From positions 1 through 22,509 of the forward strand of contig JAEWXD010000010.1 of assembly GCA_023396045.1 (NCBI GenBank): a stretch of DNA of 22,509 nucleotides. Direction: 5' to 3'. This document shows positions 8,206 to 16,357 of this stretch, one piece after another (positions within the stretch are counted from its first letter, which is position 1; each line of letters starts with the position of its first letter). Made by a program: the position numbers and the translations under genes. Source of the stretch: Bacillota bacterium. Its GTDB lineage: Bacteria; Bacillota; Clostridia; Christensenellales; Aristaeellaceae. The notes under the pieces were generated by a model, which saw only the letters and a program-made list of their open reading frames with translations, was not told where the DNA came from and made no database searches.

Positions 8206-8856
8206 ATGAAAGAGCAAATTGGAAAAACTTTCAGCATTGCTAAAGAAAACACAGCAGTGCCAAGCTGCACCATATCCAAAGAAATACACAGTGGCAATAA
8301 CGCCGTTATTTACTTCTCTTTGGCAGCAAATACCGACATCAGCGCAGAAATTTTTCCCTACTACAAGTTACTGCTTGTGGCAGAAGGAGCCGTAGAAGTA
8401 TATAGCACAAATTTTTGCAAAACACTACAAGCCGGGCAGTTCATGCTCACCCATACGGATATACCTGTGGGTATGCGCACAGCACAAGGTGCCGTTTATA
8501 CAGAAATAGCAATACAAAAGGAGGATTTTATGAACAAAGCAATACAAGCCGGGGAAGTATTTCAACTGGCAGAGCTGATTCCCTACCAAGAGGGCAAAAT
8601 TGTAAATATGGATATTGCCCACAATAGCAAAATGAAATTTGTGATTATGGCTTTTGATAAGGGTACAGGTCTTTCAGAACATGCCGCCCCCGGTGAAGCA
8701 ATGATTTTTGCTTTGAACGGTGAAGGCGAAATTGGCTACGAAGGCAAAACACACCATATTAAAGCGGGTGAAAATTTCTGTTTTGCCAAGGGTGGCTTAC
8801 ACTCCGTAAAAGCAACAGAAAAATTTAAAATGGCTTTGCTTTTAACTTTAGAATAA
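8206..8856 (+). CDS. Double-cupin protein with an internal in-frame start
   Basis: The 216 residues form two small cupin barrels. The first (about 25-108) lacks the histidines expected of a metal site (AEIFPYYKLLLVAEG). The second (about 130-216) keeps a plausible set: a histidine and glutamate in EHAAPGEAMIF and a histidine in GGLHSV. Cupins of this kind are often found beside hcp, but the reaction or ligand is unknown. AGAAAGGG precedes the ATG at 8206. Inside the gene, AAAAGGAGG stands 5 nt before M109, in the same frame; translation from there would give a complete 108-residue single cupin. The gene may thus make two products, or may be a recent fusion of two genes. It lies 81 bp before hcp with no terminator between, so cotranscription is likely. 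Confidence 0.85.
   Translation: MKEQIGKTFSIAKENTAVPSCTISKEIHSGNNAVIYFSLAANTDISAEIFPYYKLLLVAEGAVEVYSTNFCKTLQAGQFMLTHTDIPVGMRTAQGAVYTEIAIQKEDFMNKAIQAGEVFQLAELIPYQEGKIVNMDIAHNSKMKFVIMAFDKGTGLSEHAAPGEAMIFALNGEGEIGYEGKTHHIKAGENFCFAKGGLHSVKATEKFKMALLLTLE
8516..8532 (+). promoter_or_regulatory. Internal ribosome binding site and start codon inside the cupin gene
   Basis: AAAAGGAGG (8516-8524) is one of the best Shine-Dalgarno matches in the window and is followed after 5 nt by ATG (8530-8532). This ATG is codon 109 of the cupin gene, exactly between the two cupin domains, and reads MNKAIQAGEVFQL. Confidence 0.6.
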
Positions 8857-8937
8857 GTAAAAAACAAAGGGAATAAAAATAAGGCAATCTGCCACGGAAG
8901 AAACATAAAATTTATAAAATATAAAAGGAGATTTAAT

Positions 8938-10665
8938 ATGGAACCAAAAATGTTTTGTTTTCAATGTCAAGAAACAGCAGGCTGTACCGGCTGCACCCAA
9001 AGCGGTGTATGTGGTAAAACACCGGAAGTAGCCAATTTACAAGACGTACTCGTGTATGTAACCAAGGGTATTTCTGCCATTACCACACAATTAAGAGCAG
9101 AAGGTAAAACGGTAAAACAAAATGCCAATCATTTGGTTACACTCAACCTGTTTACCACCATTACCAACGCCAATTTTGATGCAGATGCCATTGTAAGCGC
9201 CATTGTAAAATCCTTGCGTGTAATGGCAAAATTAAGAGGTAAGCTGGATACAACAAGCAATTTACCACAAGCATCTCTTTGGGCTGTGGATCATGCCTTG
9301 TTCAACGGCATAGAATGCGGCACAGAATGTGCTTGCACTGTACCGGAGCTTACAGCAGAAGACTTGGCTGCATTAAAACAGCTCTTCCTTGCCAAAGCAA
9401 AAGAAGCAAGCATACTTGCCACCGAAAACGAGGATGTACGTTCCTTGCGTGAATTGATTACCTACGGCCTCAAAGGGCTTGCCGCTTATTCCAAGCATGC
9501 AAATGCACTTTTGCAAGACAATGAAGAAGTAGATGCCTTTATACAACGCGCTCTTGCCGCTACTTTGGACGATAGCTTAAGCGTAGAGCAGTTGGTTGCA
9601 CTTACCTTAGAAACCGGTAAATTTGGTGTAGACGGCATGGCTCTGCTTGACGCTGCCAACACAGGCGCATACGGTAACCCCGAAATTACCACCGTGGATA
9701 TTGGTGTACGCAACAACCCGGCTATCTTGATCTCCGGGCACGACTTAAAGGATTTAGAGCAACTGTTGGAGCAAACCCAAGGCACCGGCGTAGATGTATA
9801 TACCCACTCTGAAATGTTGCCCGCCCACTACTACCCTGCATTTAAAAAATATGCCCACTTTGCCGGCAACTATGGTAATGCATGGTGGAAACAAAAGGAA
9901 GAATTTGCTACCTTTAACGGCCCTATTTTAATGACCACCAACTGCATTGTGCCACCTGCAGCTTCCTATAAGGATAGACTTTGGACAACAGGCGCAGCCA
10001 GCTTCCCGGGTTGTAAACACATTGCAGGTAAATATGGTGAAGTAAAGGATTTCTCTGCCATTATTGCCCAAGCCAAAACTTGCCCAGCACCACAAGCCAT
10101 TGAAAGCGGCAACATTGTAGGTGGCTTTGCACACGAACAAGTGTTTGCCCTTGCAGACCAAGTGGTTGGCGCAGTAAAATCCGGTGCGATTCGCAAATTT
10201 GTAGTAATGGCAGGCTGCGACGGCAGAATGAAAAGCCGTAACTACTACACAGAATTTGCAGAAAAATTACCAAAAGACGTGGTTATTTTAACTGCAGGTT
10301 GCGCAAAATACAGATACAACAAATTGCCGCTGGGCGATATCAACGGCATTCCACGTGTATTGGATGCCGGCCAATGCAACGACTCTTACTCCCTTGCATT
10401 GATTGCCTTAAAGCTCAAAGAAATTTTTGAACTGAACGATATTAACGAACTCCCCATTGCCTTCAACATTGCATGGTATGAACAAAAGGCAGTTATCGTA
10501 TTGCTTGCACTTCTGTACCTTGGTGTAAAAAACATTCACCTTGGCCCAACACTCCCTGCCTTCCTTTCCCCCAATGTTGCCAATGTATTGGTAGAAAACT
10601 TCGGCATTGCCGGCATCGGCACCGTAGATGAAGACTTGGAATTGTTCTTTGGAGAAAATAAATAA
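8938..10665 (+). CDS. hcp: Hydroxylamine reductase / hybrid-cluster protein Hcp
   Basis: Hcp carries an iron-sulfur cluster and a hybrid 4Fe-2S-2O cluster. It reduces hydroxylamine in vitro and is thought to act mainly as an NO reductase or S-nitrosylation enzyme in anaerobes. The N-terminal cluster ligands are C7, C10, C19 and C25 (C-x2-C-x8-C-x5-C). All seven hybrid-cluster ligands can be placed: H268, E292, C336, C427, C455, C480 and E515. Their spacing (for example 24 between H and E, then 28, 25 and 35 in the C-terminal set) follows the well-studied Desulfovibrio protein. At 575 residues it is full length and looks functional. AAAGGAG precedes the ATG. It follows the cupin gene and ends at a strong terminator. 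Control by the upstream palindrome and Crp/Fnr regulator is inferred. Confidence 0.97.
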   Translation: MEPKMFCFQCQETAGCTGCTQSGVCGKTPEVANLQDVLVYVTKGISAITTQLRAEGKTVKQNANHLVTLNLFTTITNANFDADAIVSAIVKSLRVMAKLRGKLDTTSNLPQASLWAVDHALFNGIECGTECACTVPELTAEDLAALKQLFLAKAKEASILATENEDVRSLRELITYGLKGLAAYSKHANALLQDNEEVDAFIQRALAATLDDSLSVEQLVALTLETGKFGVDGMALLDAANTGAYGNPEITTVDIGVRNNPAILISGHDLKDLEQLLEQTQGTGVDVYTHSEMLPAHYYPAFKKYAHFAGNYGNAWWKQKEEFATFNGPILMTTNCIVPPAASYKDRLWTTGAASFPGCKHIAGKYGEVKDFSAIIAQAKTCPAPQAIESGNIVGGFAHEQVFALADQVVGAVKSGAIRKFVVMAGCDGRMKSRNYYTEFAEKLPKDVVILTAGCAKYRYNKLPLGDINGIPRVLDAGQCNDSYSLALIALKLKEIFELNDINELPIAFNIAWYEQKAVIVLLALLYLGVKNIHLGPTLPAFLSPNVANVLVENFGIAGIGTVDEDLELFFGENK

Positions 10666-10671
10666 GAACTC

Positions 10672-10699
10672 AAAAAAGCACCCCACGGGTGCTTTTTTT
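10672..10699 (+). terminator. Intrinsic terminator after hcp
   Basis: GCACCC (10678-10683) pairs with GGGTGC (10687-10692) around CAC, with an A6 run before the stem and a T7 run after it. It starts 6 nt after the hcp stop codon. Confidence 0.9.
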
Positions 10700-10832
10700 A
10701 TATTAACGCTTTATGCAGTGTAGGCTTTTCATAAACTGCAGTTAGCGCTTAGACTTATTATCTTTTTAATTTTTTAATCAACAAACAATCCGGTGAACAT
10801 ATACATTACGCAAAATAACACATATACAAGGC

Positions 10833-11270
10833 TTAACAAGCAAGGGATTTCTTTCTTGCCACCATATAAAACCTGTGAATACGGCCGCAAATAGCACCAT
10901 CTCTTTCTAATATCTCTTGTGCTTTATAAGGTTGCTCTAAGTGTGTATCCACTGCAAAATCAATAAATTCCCACTCTATCATTCTTGCAAACCACACCAG
11001 TGCGCCAACACCAAAAAACTGTATGGGTTGAAAAGCTTCGCCACACGCTAAAATTTCAAAACCATTTTCTTCTAATTCTTTTTTTCTGATTTCTAAATAT
11101 TGCTTAGGGTAGCTTACTTCTGTAATTTCCGGCTGTAAAAGCCGCACTAAGTTCCAATCGTTTTCTGCGCCAACCTGTTGGGTTAAAAATAAGCCTTTTT
11201 CTTTTAAAGCTCTTTTTAGTTCTGCTATGTTATAATCCCCATGCCTGTTGGTAATAATATCAAATGCCAA
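10833..11270 (-). pseudogene. C-terminal remnant of a SAM-dependent methyltransferase
   Basis: About 145 codons match the second half of a class I methyltransferase family of roughly 250 residues. Recognisable parts are FDIITNRHGDYNIAELKRAL, LFLTQQVGAEND, the GVGALVWFARMIEWEF segment and the terminal RIHRFYMVARK. The N-terminal 110-120 residues, including the SAM-binding GxGxG motif, are absent, so it cannot bind cofactor. There is no proper start: the frame opens at a TTG directly after an in-frame TAA, without a ribosome site. Immediately upstream is the beginning of a RelE/ParE-like toxin gene, so the break is a recombination or deletion joint at about 11263-11270. The remaining frame has no stops, suggesting the event is fairly recent. 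Confidence 0.8.
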
Positions 11271-11316
11271 TTAAATCTCTTTTAGCTTTTTCGGAAAATA
11301 TTATCTTATATTTCAT
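11260..11316 (-). pseudogene. Truncated RelE/ParE-family toxin gene (first 18 codons)
   Basis: An ATG at 11316-11314 overlaps the TGA of the antitoxin gene, the usual coupled arrangement in type II toxin-antitoxin pairs, and GGGAG precedes it. It encodes MKYKIIFSEKAKRDLIGI and then a TGA at 11262-11260. The sequence resembles the N-terminus of RelE/ParE-superfamily toxins, where such a strand and helix are followed by about 70 more residues. Here the frame runs into methyltransferase sequence and stops, so no active toxin can be made. Confidence 0.65.
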
Positions 11317-11618
11317 CTCCCTAACTCTTTCTTTAACTCATTTTCAACTTCTTCAAAGCTATATATTCTTCCATTCTCAAAATCATTTTGAGCTTTTAAC
11401 ATTTCAATATTAAATTCTGTTTCTGATAAATCTGACAAAGAAAGAGGCTTTGTATTAGGGATTTTAACTTCAAAAGGCAAACCGTTTTGCATTACAACCT
11501 GTCTTAAAAAGATAGATACGGCATTTAACATTGGTATTCCAAGTTTTTCAAGTACCACTTCCGCTTGTTCTTTAATATTAGGTTCTACTCTTACATAAAT
11601 ATTTGATGTTCTTGCCAT
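11313..11618 (-). CDS. RelB/DinJ-family antitoxin, orphan
   Basis: The 101-residue protein begins MARTSNIYVRVEPNIKEQAE and continues with VLEKLGIPMLNAVSIFLRQ and NGLPFEV. This is the ribbon-helix-helix fold and the conserved GLPF segment of RelB/DinJ antitoxins, which repress their own operon and neutralise a RelE/YafQ-type nuclease. The acidic C-terminal part (about 60-101) would be the toxin-binding arm. The frame extends upstream to 11717, but the ATG at 11618 gives the normal family start. Its toxin gene overlaps the stop codon and survives only as 18 codons, so this is an orphan antitoxin. It may still bind DNA or cross-react with toxins elsewhere. Confidence 0.88.
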   Translation of the reverse strand: MARTSNIYVRVEPNIKEQAEVVLEKLGIPMLNAVSIFLRQVVMQNGLPFEVKIPNTKPLSLSDLSETEFNIEMLKAQNDFENGRIYSFEEVENELKKELGR

Positions 11619-11900
11619 ATATATCACTTTTGATTGCGAATAGCAATACATTTGGTGCCATAATATAAATAACAGACACTGTCTGGCAAATGTAACAACT
11701 GCCCTACCTTTCCTCATTCCCGTAATAGTGCTTTATATGCTTTTGTCTTGCCATGCAATGGCACTATTGGCTATTGTTGAAAAGCAATGTTTCCAAAATT
11801 CGTTTTTATAATTCATTGCAAAGGGGTAAAAGAAAAGTGTTCAACCTTTTCGGGTGATCACTAAAGCAGTATGTAAATTAGTACATTCTATACATATATC

Positions 11901-12872
11901 TTATAGCGCAAGATATTTTGCATATTTTCCAAGTACTTTTCTTCCCACATATACGCAAGCTGATGTACAGATAATAACCAAAACTGCATTTATTGGATAT
12001 ATTGCGAAAGCTTCATAATATGGCACTTTATTAAGCACCATCATTACTGCAAGATGTGAGAAGTATATTCCAAATGAAATCTCGCCCAATTTGAATAATA
12101 TTTTCTGTTCAAAGTGCTTTTTATTCATAATAAATTTGTATGCTAATAAAGCAAATAAAGAACCGGCAAGAATGGAAGAAAGCTTGATCTGTGTACCACA
12201 ATTCGTTTCTCCCATAGATAGATACCAATATCCTTCAGCAATTTGCAAAGCAATTGCACCACACCAAAGAATGAATAAGTTCTTTGTTTGAACTTTTATT
12301 TGAACCAATCCATTACCAATCAGATACCCTAAATAGTAATATGTAAACCACCCCAAACATGAAACGGAAGATATAATGGCAAGATGCTTATTTATGGTAA
12401 TTCCACAAACCAACGGAATTAAGCGAATAAAGATTATTTCAAGCGGTGTAATAAAAAAGCCAAGATATTTATATTTAGATCTTGCAAGTTTATCTATCAA
12501 TGGAATTAAAAGTGTAAACTCGCAGTAAACGAATATATAGTACATAATGGCCGCACTATTTGCAGTGAGCAAGGTTTTAATATATGCCATCGGTATCGCC
12601 GATGGATTTTTGATATTTGAGATTACAACATAAATAAAGGTCCATATAATATATGGAATTACAACTTTAACAATTCGTTTCTTTGGTTGCCATTTCTCTG
12701 CGTTAGAAAGCATTGCGCTCAAAAACAAAAATAACCCGACACCAAAATTAATAAATGGCCTACACCACACTTGCGCCAGCCCTAACGGAGTGTTATGAAT
12801 ACATACAACTGCAACAATTGCCAATCCCCTTAGTATCTGAATTTTGTAGCTTTTTTCTTGGGTTATTTCCAT
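11901..12872 (-). CDS. Acyltransferase family 3 integral membrane protein
   Basis: The 323-residue protein is almost wholly hydrophobic, with about 9-10 predicted membrane segments. It starts with the acyltransferase 3 signature: RGLAIVAVVCIHN (about 15-27, with the catalytic-type histidine at 26) followed by FINFGVGLFLFLSAML. This family O-acetylates cell-surface sugars, lipids or antibiotics across the membrane; the substrate here is unknown. GAGGAGA lies just before the ATG at 12872, and a reasonable promoter is at 12929-12956. The gene stands alone and is AT-rich compared with the genes on either side, like the neighbouring toxin-antitoxin remnant, suggesting an acquired accessory region. 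Confidence 0.9.
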   Translation of the reverse strand: MEITQEKSYKIQILRGLAIVAVVCIHNTPLGLAQVWCRPFINFGVGLFLFLSAMLSNAEKWQPKKRIVKVVIPYIIWTFIYVVISNIKNPSAIPMAYIKTLLTANSAAIMYYIFVYCEFTLLIPLIDKLARSKYKYLGFFITPLEIIFIRLIPLVCGITINKHLAIISSVSCLGWFTYYYLGYLIGNGLVQIKVQTKNLFILWCGAIALQIAEGYWYLSMGETNCGTQIKLSSILAGSLFALLAYKFIMNKKHFEQKILFKLGEISFGIYFSHLAVMMVLNKVPYYEAFAIYPINAVLVIICTSACVYVGRKVLGKYAKYLAL

Positions 12873-12928
12873 AGCTGTTTCTCCTCAAAAATGGCACGGA
12901 ATTAATATCTGCGCCATAACGTTCACTT

Positions 12929-12956
12929 ATTAAACAATGCGCTGATCTATAGTCAA
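12929..12956 (-). promoter_or_regulatory. Putative promoter of the acyltransferase gene
   Basis: On the minus strand TTGACT (12956-12951) and TTTAAT (12934-12929) are 16 bp apart, each matching 5 of 6 consensus bases. The leader would be about 50 nt. The rest of the 292-bp gap to the terminase gene (12957-13164) shows only AT-rich sequence. Confidence 0.45.
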
Positions 12957-13164
12957 TAATAGCATTTTTCAGACAAATTTGATAGTGCTATACCTCTATA
13001 ATGCTTAAAAAATATGTATCTTGCAGCAATATGAATAGTACAAGCAATATCTAAATCATTGATTTACCATGTATAGAATAGTACAAATAATGCAATGCCG
13101 TTGCTATACCAAGCAAGAGCCGGAAAAGCTAATTACTACGATAGCTGTTTTCATTTCTATCGCC

Positions 13165-14583
13165 TTATATCCATAAACTTTCCACAGAGTCATTCAAGGG
13201 GTCTAAGATATAATGCTTTGGCTTGCTTACTTCCGGCATGGCATAGGGGCGCGCCATGAGCGCATAGCGCAGCACATCATACAAGTGATCTTCACCGGTG
13301 GTGTCTACATCTTCTACATTTTGTTTACTGTAACAGAGTGTGGGCAGGGTGCGTATCATGTGGGTGCAGTTGCTAAAAAAGTATAGGCCGGGCTTGCCGT
13401 TTTGCTTCCACTGCAAGCGCCTGTGAATTTGCATTTTGCCGGCAATGCGTGTGTTGTCTGCCGGGCAAAAGTATATAAAGTGGGGGCTTTGCTCCATCAT
13501 TTGCGCTACGCTTTGGCCGCGGCTTTCGTCAAATATACTGGGGTCTGCAATGCCAATGATTTTTCTGCCCTGCAAAATAGGTGTATCTTTTTCTATTTGG
13601 GCTATGCGTTTGGCTATTTCTACGGGGTTGAGCTTTACGCCCTCGTTTTCTTTTTCGCCCATGCCATAGTATTCGTGCACCATGTAGACGGTATTTTGCT
13701 CATCTACCACAAACCAGCCCACCGCAAAGGGGCGTGTATAGCCAAAGTCAAACACACGGTAACAGGGCAAATGAGCAGATAAGGCACGGGGCGCAATTAC
13801 ATGGCTGTGTATACCATCTTCATAGCGGGCGGCATCGTTCACAAACTCTGCAAACACTTGGCCTTGGTAGCTGTTCCAGTTACCGTAAAGCAAGGCTTGC
13901 TTCTCTGCCTCCGGCAACATGGCAAGCGAGCTTACATACATTGGTGCGTTTTGCATGAGGGCATTATTATCCAGCACATTGCTTGGCACAAATATACGCT
14001 CTCTTCTTTGCACGCTTGCACCATGCAAGCCCGGCACTGTAAGCTCACTTACAATGGGTGTCATGGGTGGGGCAGGGTCTATAAATCTTGCCTTTACCCA
14101 CGCATGCCCTATGCCGCCCGGGTTGGCTGTGGCGCGTATGTAGTTGCGCATATGGGGCGCACCCGGGCGATTTCTGCTGAACATATAGAAATATTCTTCA
14201 CTGGTAAAGTGGGTCAGCTCGTCAAAGGCGATATAGTCAAAGCGTCTGCCCTGATAGGCAAAGCGATCCCCCTCATGGTGCATACTGCCAAAATATATTT
14301 TAGCACCACTTTGAAATACCCATACATGTTCCATGCTTTTGTATTGCGCCGTAGGGAAACACAAAGGGTAGAGCGCTAAGCTTCTGTCTATCAGTTCCCT
14401 TAATTGCGGTACGGTTTTGCGCAATATCAAGGCTCTATATTCCTTTTTATCCACTTGGCGCAGTGCCTCGGTAAGCAAGGCATCACTCTTACCACCACCG
14501 GCAGCACCGCCATAGAGCACTTCATATTCATTGCGTGCTTGAAATAACGCTTGTTTAGTTTGGGGTTTCCATAGTATGCGCAT
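13165..14583 (-). CDS. terL: Phage terminase large subunit
   Basis: TerL is the ATPase-nuclease motor that cuts and pumps phage DNA into proheads. The 472 residues contain both halves. The ATPase has Walker A GGAAGGGKS (25-33), Walker B FDYIAFDE (115-122, ending in the catalytic acidic pair) and the coupling motif RATANPGG (about 147-154). The C-terminal RNase H-like nuclease has acidic residues in VFDFGY (about 278), IADPS (about 350) and EDHLYDVLRY (about 437). Nothing is truncated. The start at 14583 overlaps the end of the portal gene by 29 bp, so the two are translationally coupled. The order (portal before terL) differs from the usual terS-terL-portal order. No other phage structural gene follows; the next gene is an unrelated acyltransferase. 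Confidence 0.93.
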   Translation of the reverse strand: MRILWKPQTKQALFQARNEYEVLYGGAAGGGKSDALLTEALRQVDKKEYRALILRKTVPQLRELIDRSLALYPLCFPTAQYKSMEHVWVFQSGAKIYFGSMHHEGDRFAYQGRRFDYIAFDELTHFTSEEYFYMFSRNRPGAPHMRNYIRATANPGGIGHAWVKARFIDPAPPMTPIVSELTVPGLHGASVQRRERIFVPSNVLDNNALMQNAPMYVSSLAMLPEAEKQALLYGNWNSYQGQVFAEFVNDAARYEDGIHSHVIAPRALSAHLPCYRVFDFGYTRPFAVGWFVVDEQNTVYMVHEYYGMGEKENEGVKLNPVEIAKRIAQIEKDTPILQGRKIIGIADPSIFDESRGQSVAQMMEQSPHFIYFCPADNTRIAGKMQIHRRLQWKQNGKPGLYFFSNCTHMIRTLPTLCYSKQNVEDVDTTGEDHLYDVLRYALMARPYAMPEVSKPKHYILDPLNDSVESLWI

Positions 14584-16078
14584 ATTGTTGCTCCAAGTTA
14601 TTTTTCAGGTTTTGCAATACTTCTTCCTTACCATCAAAATGCATCATAGAAATACAAGCTATGGCTTGCGCTGCATTTTGTGGCGCAAAAAAGCCAAGGC
14701 GATAGAATTCTTTGGCAAGCTCATTTTGTGCCACGGTAGAAAAAGGGCTGGCTTTTTGCGCTTGAATCACAATATCATACTCGGGCAACCTATATTCTGT
14801 ATCGCTTTGCACCAGTTGCATGGCAGCATTGCTAAAATGAAAAAATTCAGCGCTGTCTAAAATACGAAATACCCTATTCCCCTCGTAGAACTCTCGCACA
14901 AGCTCTATCATTAAGCTACAAAGATCCACAAATGCCCTATACGAGCTTTTAATCAAGTCCCTGCTCAATTTATTGCCTGCCTCCTGCAAGGCAGAAATGG
15001 CACTGGCTGCCGTAATACCACCACTTACAGAACCTTGGTTAAAGTCGCGGTTGCCGCTGGTTTCTTTTAGCTCTTCTATTTTTGCACCCAGCATGGCAAA
15101 ACAAGTGTTGTCTAAGGGTTGCAGGTTAAATTCTCGTATACTGTTCTGATCTATATTGCCTGCTACGTGTATGAAGTTTTTATCCCAATCGGCGAATTCC
15201 TGCTCGTTAATGCCCCCGTCTACACGCACAAAAAAGCGTTTCTGGCCGGCAAGCTTGCTGTGCTCAAGTATCGTTTTGTGCAGTTCATCTATATATTGTT
15301 GGTTGTGCTTCATAATATCCAGCAAACCGAAGCCAAACAGATTGTATTTCATATGGTACATACTATCTATCACAAAGGGGTAGCGCCCGTGCTTGTATAA
15401 GCCTCTCTGTGCAAGCAAAGGGTCGTTTTCACTATGGTAGAGCACGTGCTCCCCACAGCTTTTGCAATAGTGCAATTGTGTTTGCTTGCCCTTTTTCACT
15501 TTGTAGTAGCAATCTACCATTTCCACTTTGTTTTCCACCGGGGGCAAAAATTGCGCCCTTGGTACAGAAAACGTGGGGTAGGCGTTTTGAAAATCCTCCA
15601 CAGGCATATAGCTTAGGTAAAACACGGCTCGGCTTTGTTCAATGTGCTCAATGTTTGGTTCAAAGTAGAGGTGCGTAGCATCTATGGATTTGATGATGAT
15701 ATCGCCAAGGCCTTGGTTGGCGCTTGTATCCCACAGCACTGCCTGCACGGCTGTGCCATGTTTCAACTTCTCCCACCAGAGCCTGCTGTAAATTTCTTCA
15801 TAGCGATTTTGGCGCAATAGCACGGGCAAAAGCTTGCTCAGCGCCTCGGCTTGTGCCTTGTCGCTCTCCATTCTTGGCAGCACCACAGCTTGTGGATAGT
15901 TATCCATAGCATCGGCATGTTTATTAAGCAGGCTGTTCATAAGCCAAGCGCTTTTGCCCGCCTGTGTTTCGCCTGCAAGGCTTTGCCATATTTTTTCGTT
16001 TTGTTCTATACGGCGGTTGGTTGCCTGCTTGGCTTCCATATATTGTTGCAATAGTTGATGTTGTTGTGTAAGTTGCAT
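14555..16078 (-). CDS. Phage portal protein
   Basis: The portal is the dodecameric ring at the capsid vertex through which terminase pumps DNA. This 507-residue protein resembles the portals found with this terminase type in gut Firmicutes phages: an N-terminal SAWLMNSLLNKHADAMDNYP block (about 42-61), a central ADWDKNFIHVAGN stretch, and the conserved ELKETSGNRDFNQGSVSGG segment (about 335-353) with the helical SAISALQEAGNKLSRD that follows. The frame is open to 16228. I chose the ATG at 16078 because AAAGGAGA precedes it and the upstream part (proline-rich, overlapping a palindromic repeat) does not look like protein. It lies between a 95-residue ORF and terL, all on the minus strand. Confidence 0.88.
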   Translation of the reverse strand: MQLTQQHQLLQQYMEAKQATNRRIEQNEKIWQSLAGETQAGKSAWLMNSLLNKHADAMDNYPQAVVLPRMESDKAQAEALSKLLPVLLRQNRYEEIYSRLWWEKLKHGTAVQAVLWDTSANQGLGDIIIKSIDATHLYFEPNIEHIEQSRAVFYLSYMPVEDFQNAYPTFSVPRAQFLPPVENKVEMVDCYYKVKKGKQTQLHYCKSCGEHVLYHSENDPLLAQRGLYKHGRYPFVIDSMYHMKYNLFGFGLLDIMKHNQQYIDELHKTILEHSKLAGQKRFFVRVDGGINEQEFADWDKNFIHVAGNIDQNSIREFNLQPLDNTCFAMLGAKIEELKETSGNRDFNQGSVSGGITAASAISALQEAGNKLSRDLIKSSYRAFVDLCSLMIELVREFYEGNRVFRILDSAEFFHFSNAAMQLVQSDTEYRLPEYDIVIQAQKASPFSTVAQNELAKEFYRLGFFAPQNAAQAIACISMMHFDGKEEVLQNLKNNLEQQYAHTMETPN

Positions 16079-16226
16079 GGGTTCTCCTTTGATATGCTTC
16101 GTTTTTGATGGGGGACGGTTTGGGGTGTGTGGGCGAATGATTAAAATGAGAAAGGCTTGAAACTGTAGGGCTTTGTGTGATTGCGAAGGGGTGTGCAAGC
16201 CCTGCTGCACTGCAACCCAGCCTTTC

Positions 16227-16277
16227 AATCTCCCAGTCAGCTACGCTGACAGCCCCCTTTACACAAGGCGGCCTTTT
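16227..16277. repeat. Palindromic intergenic repeat, copy 1
   Basis: Two hairpins lie in tandem: GTCAGC-TAC-GCTGAC (16236-16250) and GCCCCCTT-TACAC-AAGGCGGC (16252-16272, one mismatch), followed by a short T-run. The core CCCCCTTTACACAAGGCGG (16253-16271) recurs exactly at 22482-22500, where the first hairpin is different in sequence. It sits in the 279-bp gap between the portal gene and the 95-residue ORF. The rest of that gap shows nothing further. Confidence 0.75.
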
Positions 16278-16357
16278 TGCTTGTAGCTTTGAATGGGTGC
16301 AAGTGCTTAAATAAGTTGGTTTGCATTATGAATCGGCATTGCTTCACAAACAAATCA

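Noticed and set aside
13139..13162. CGATAG/CTATCG inverted repeat just after the terminase stop as a terminator
   Set aside because: The stem is short, the loop is 12 nt and no T-run follows on the minus strand.
13402..14379. Long plus-strand open frames opposite the terminase gene
   Set aside because: They lack ribosome sites and family features, whereas the minus-strand frame has clear ATPase and nuclease motifs.
16079..16228. N-terminal extension of the portal protein
   Set aside because: The frame is open, but a strong ribosome site precedes the ATG at 16078 and the extra part overlaps the palindromic repeat.
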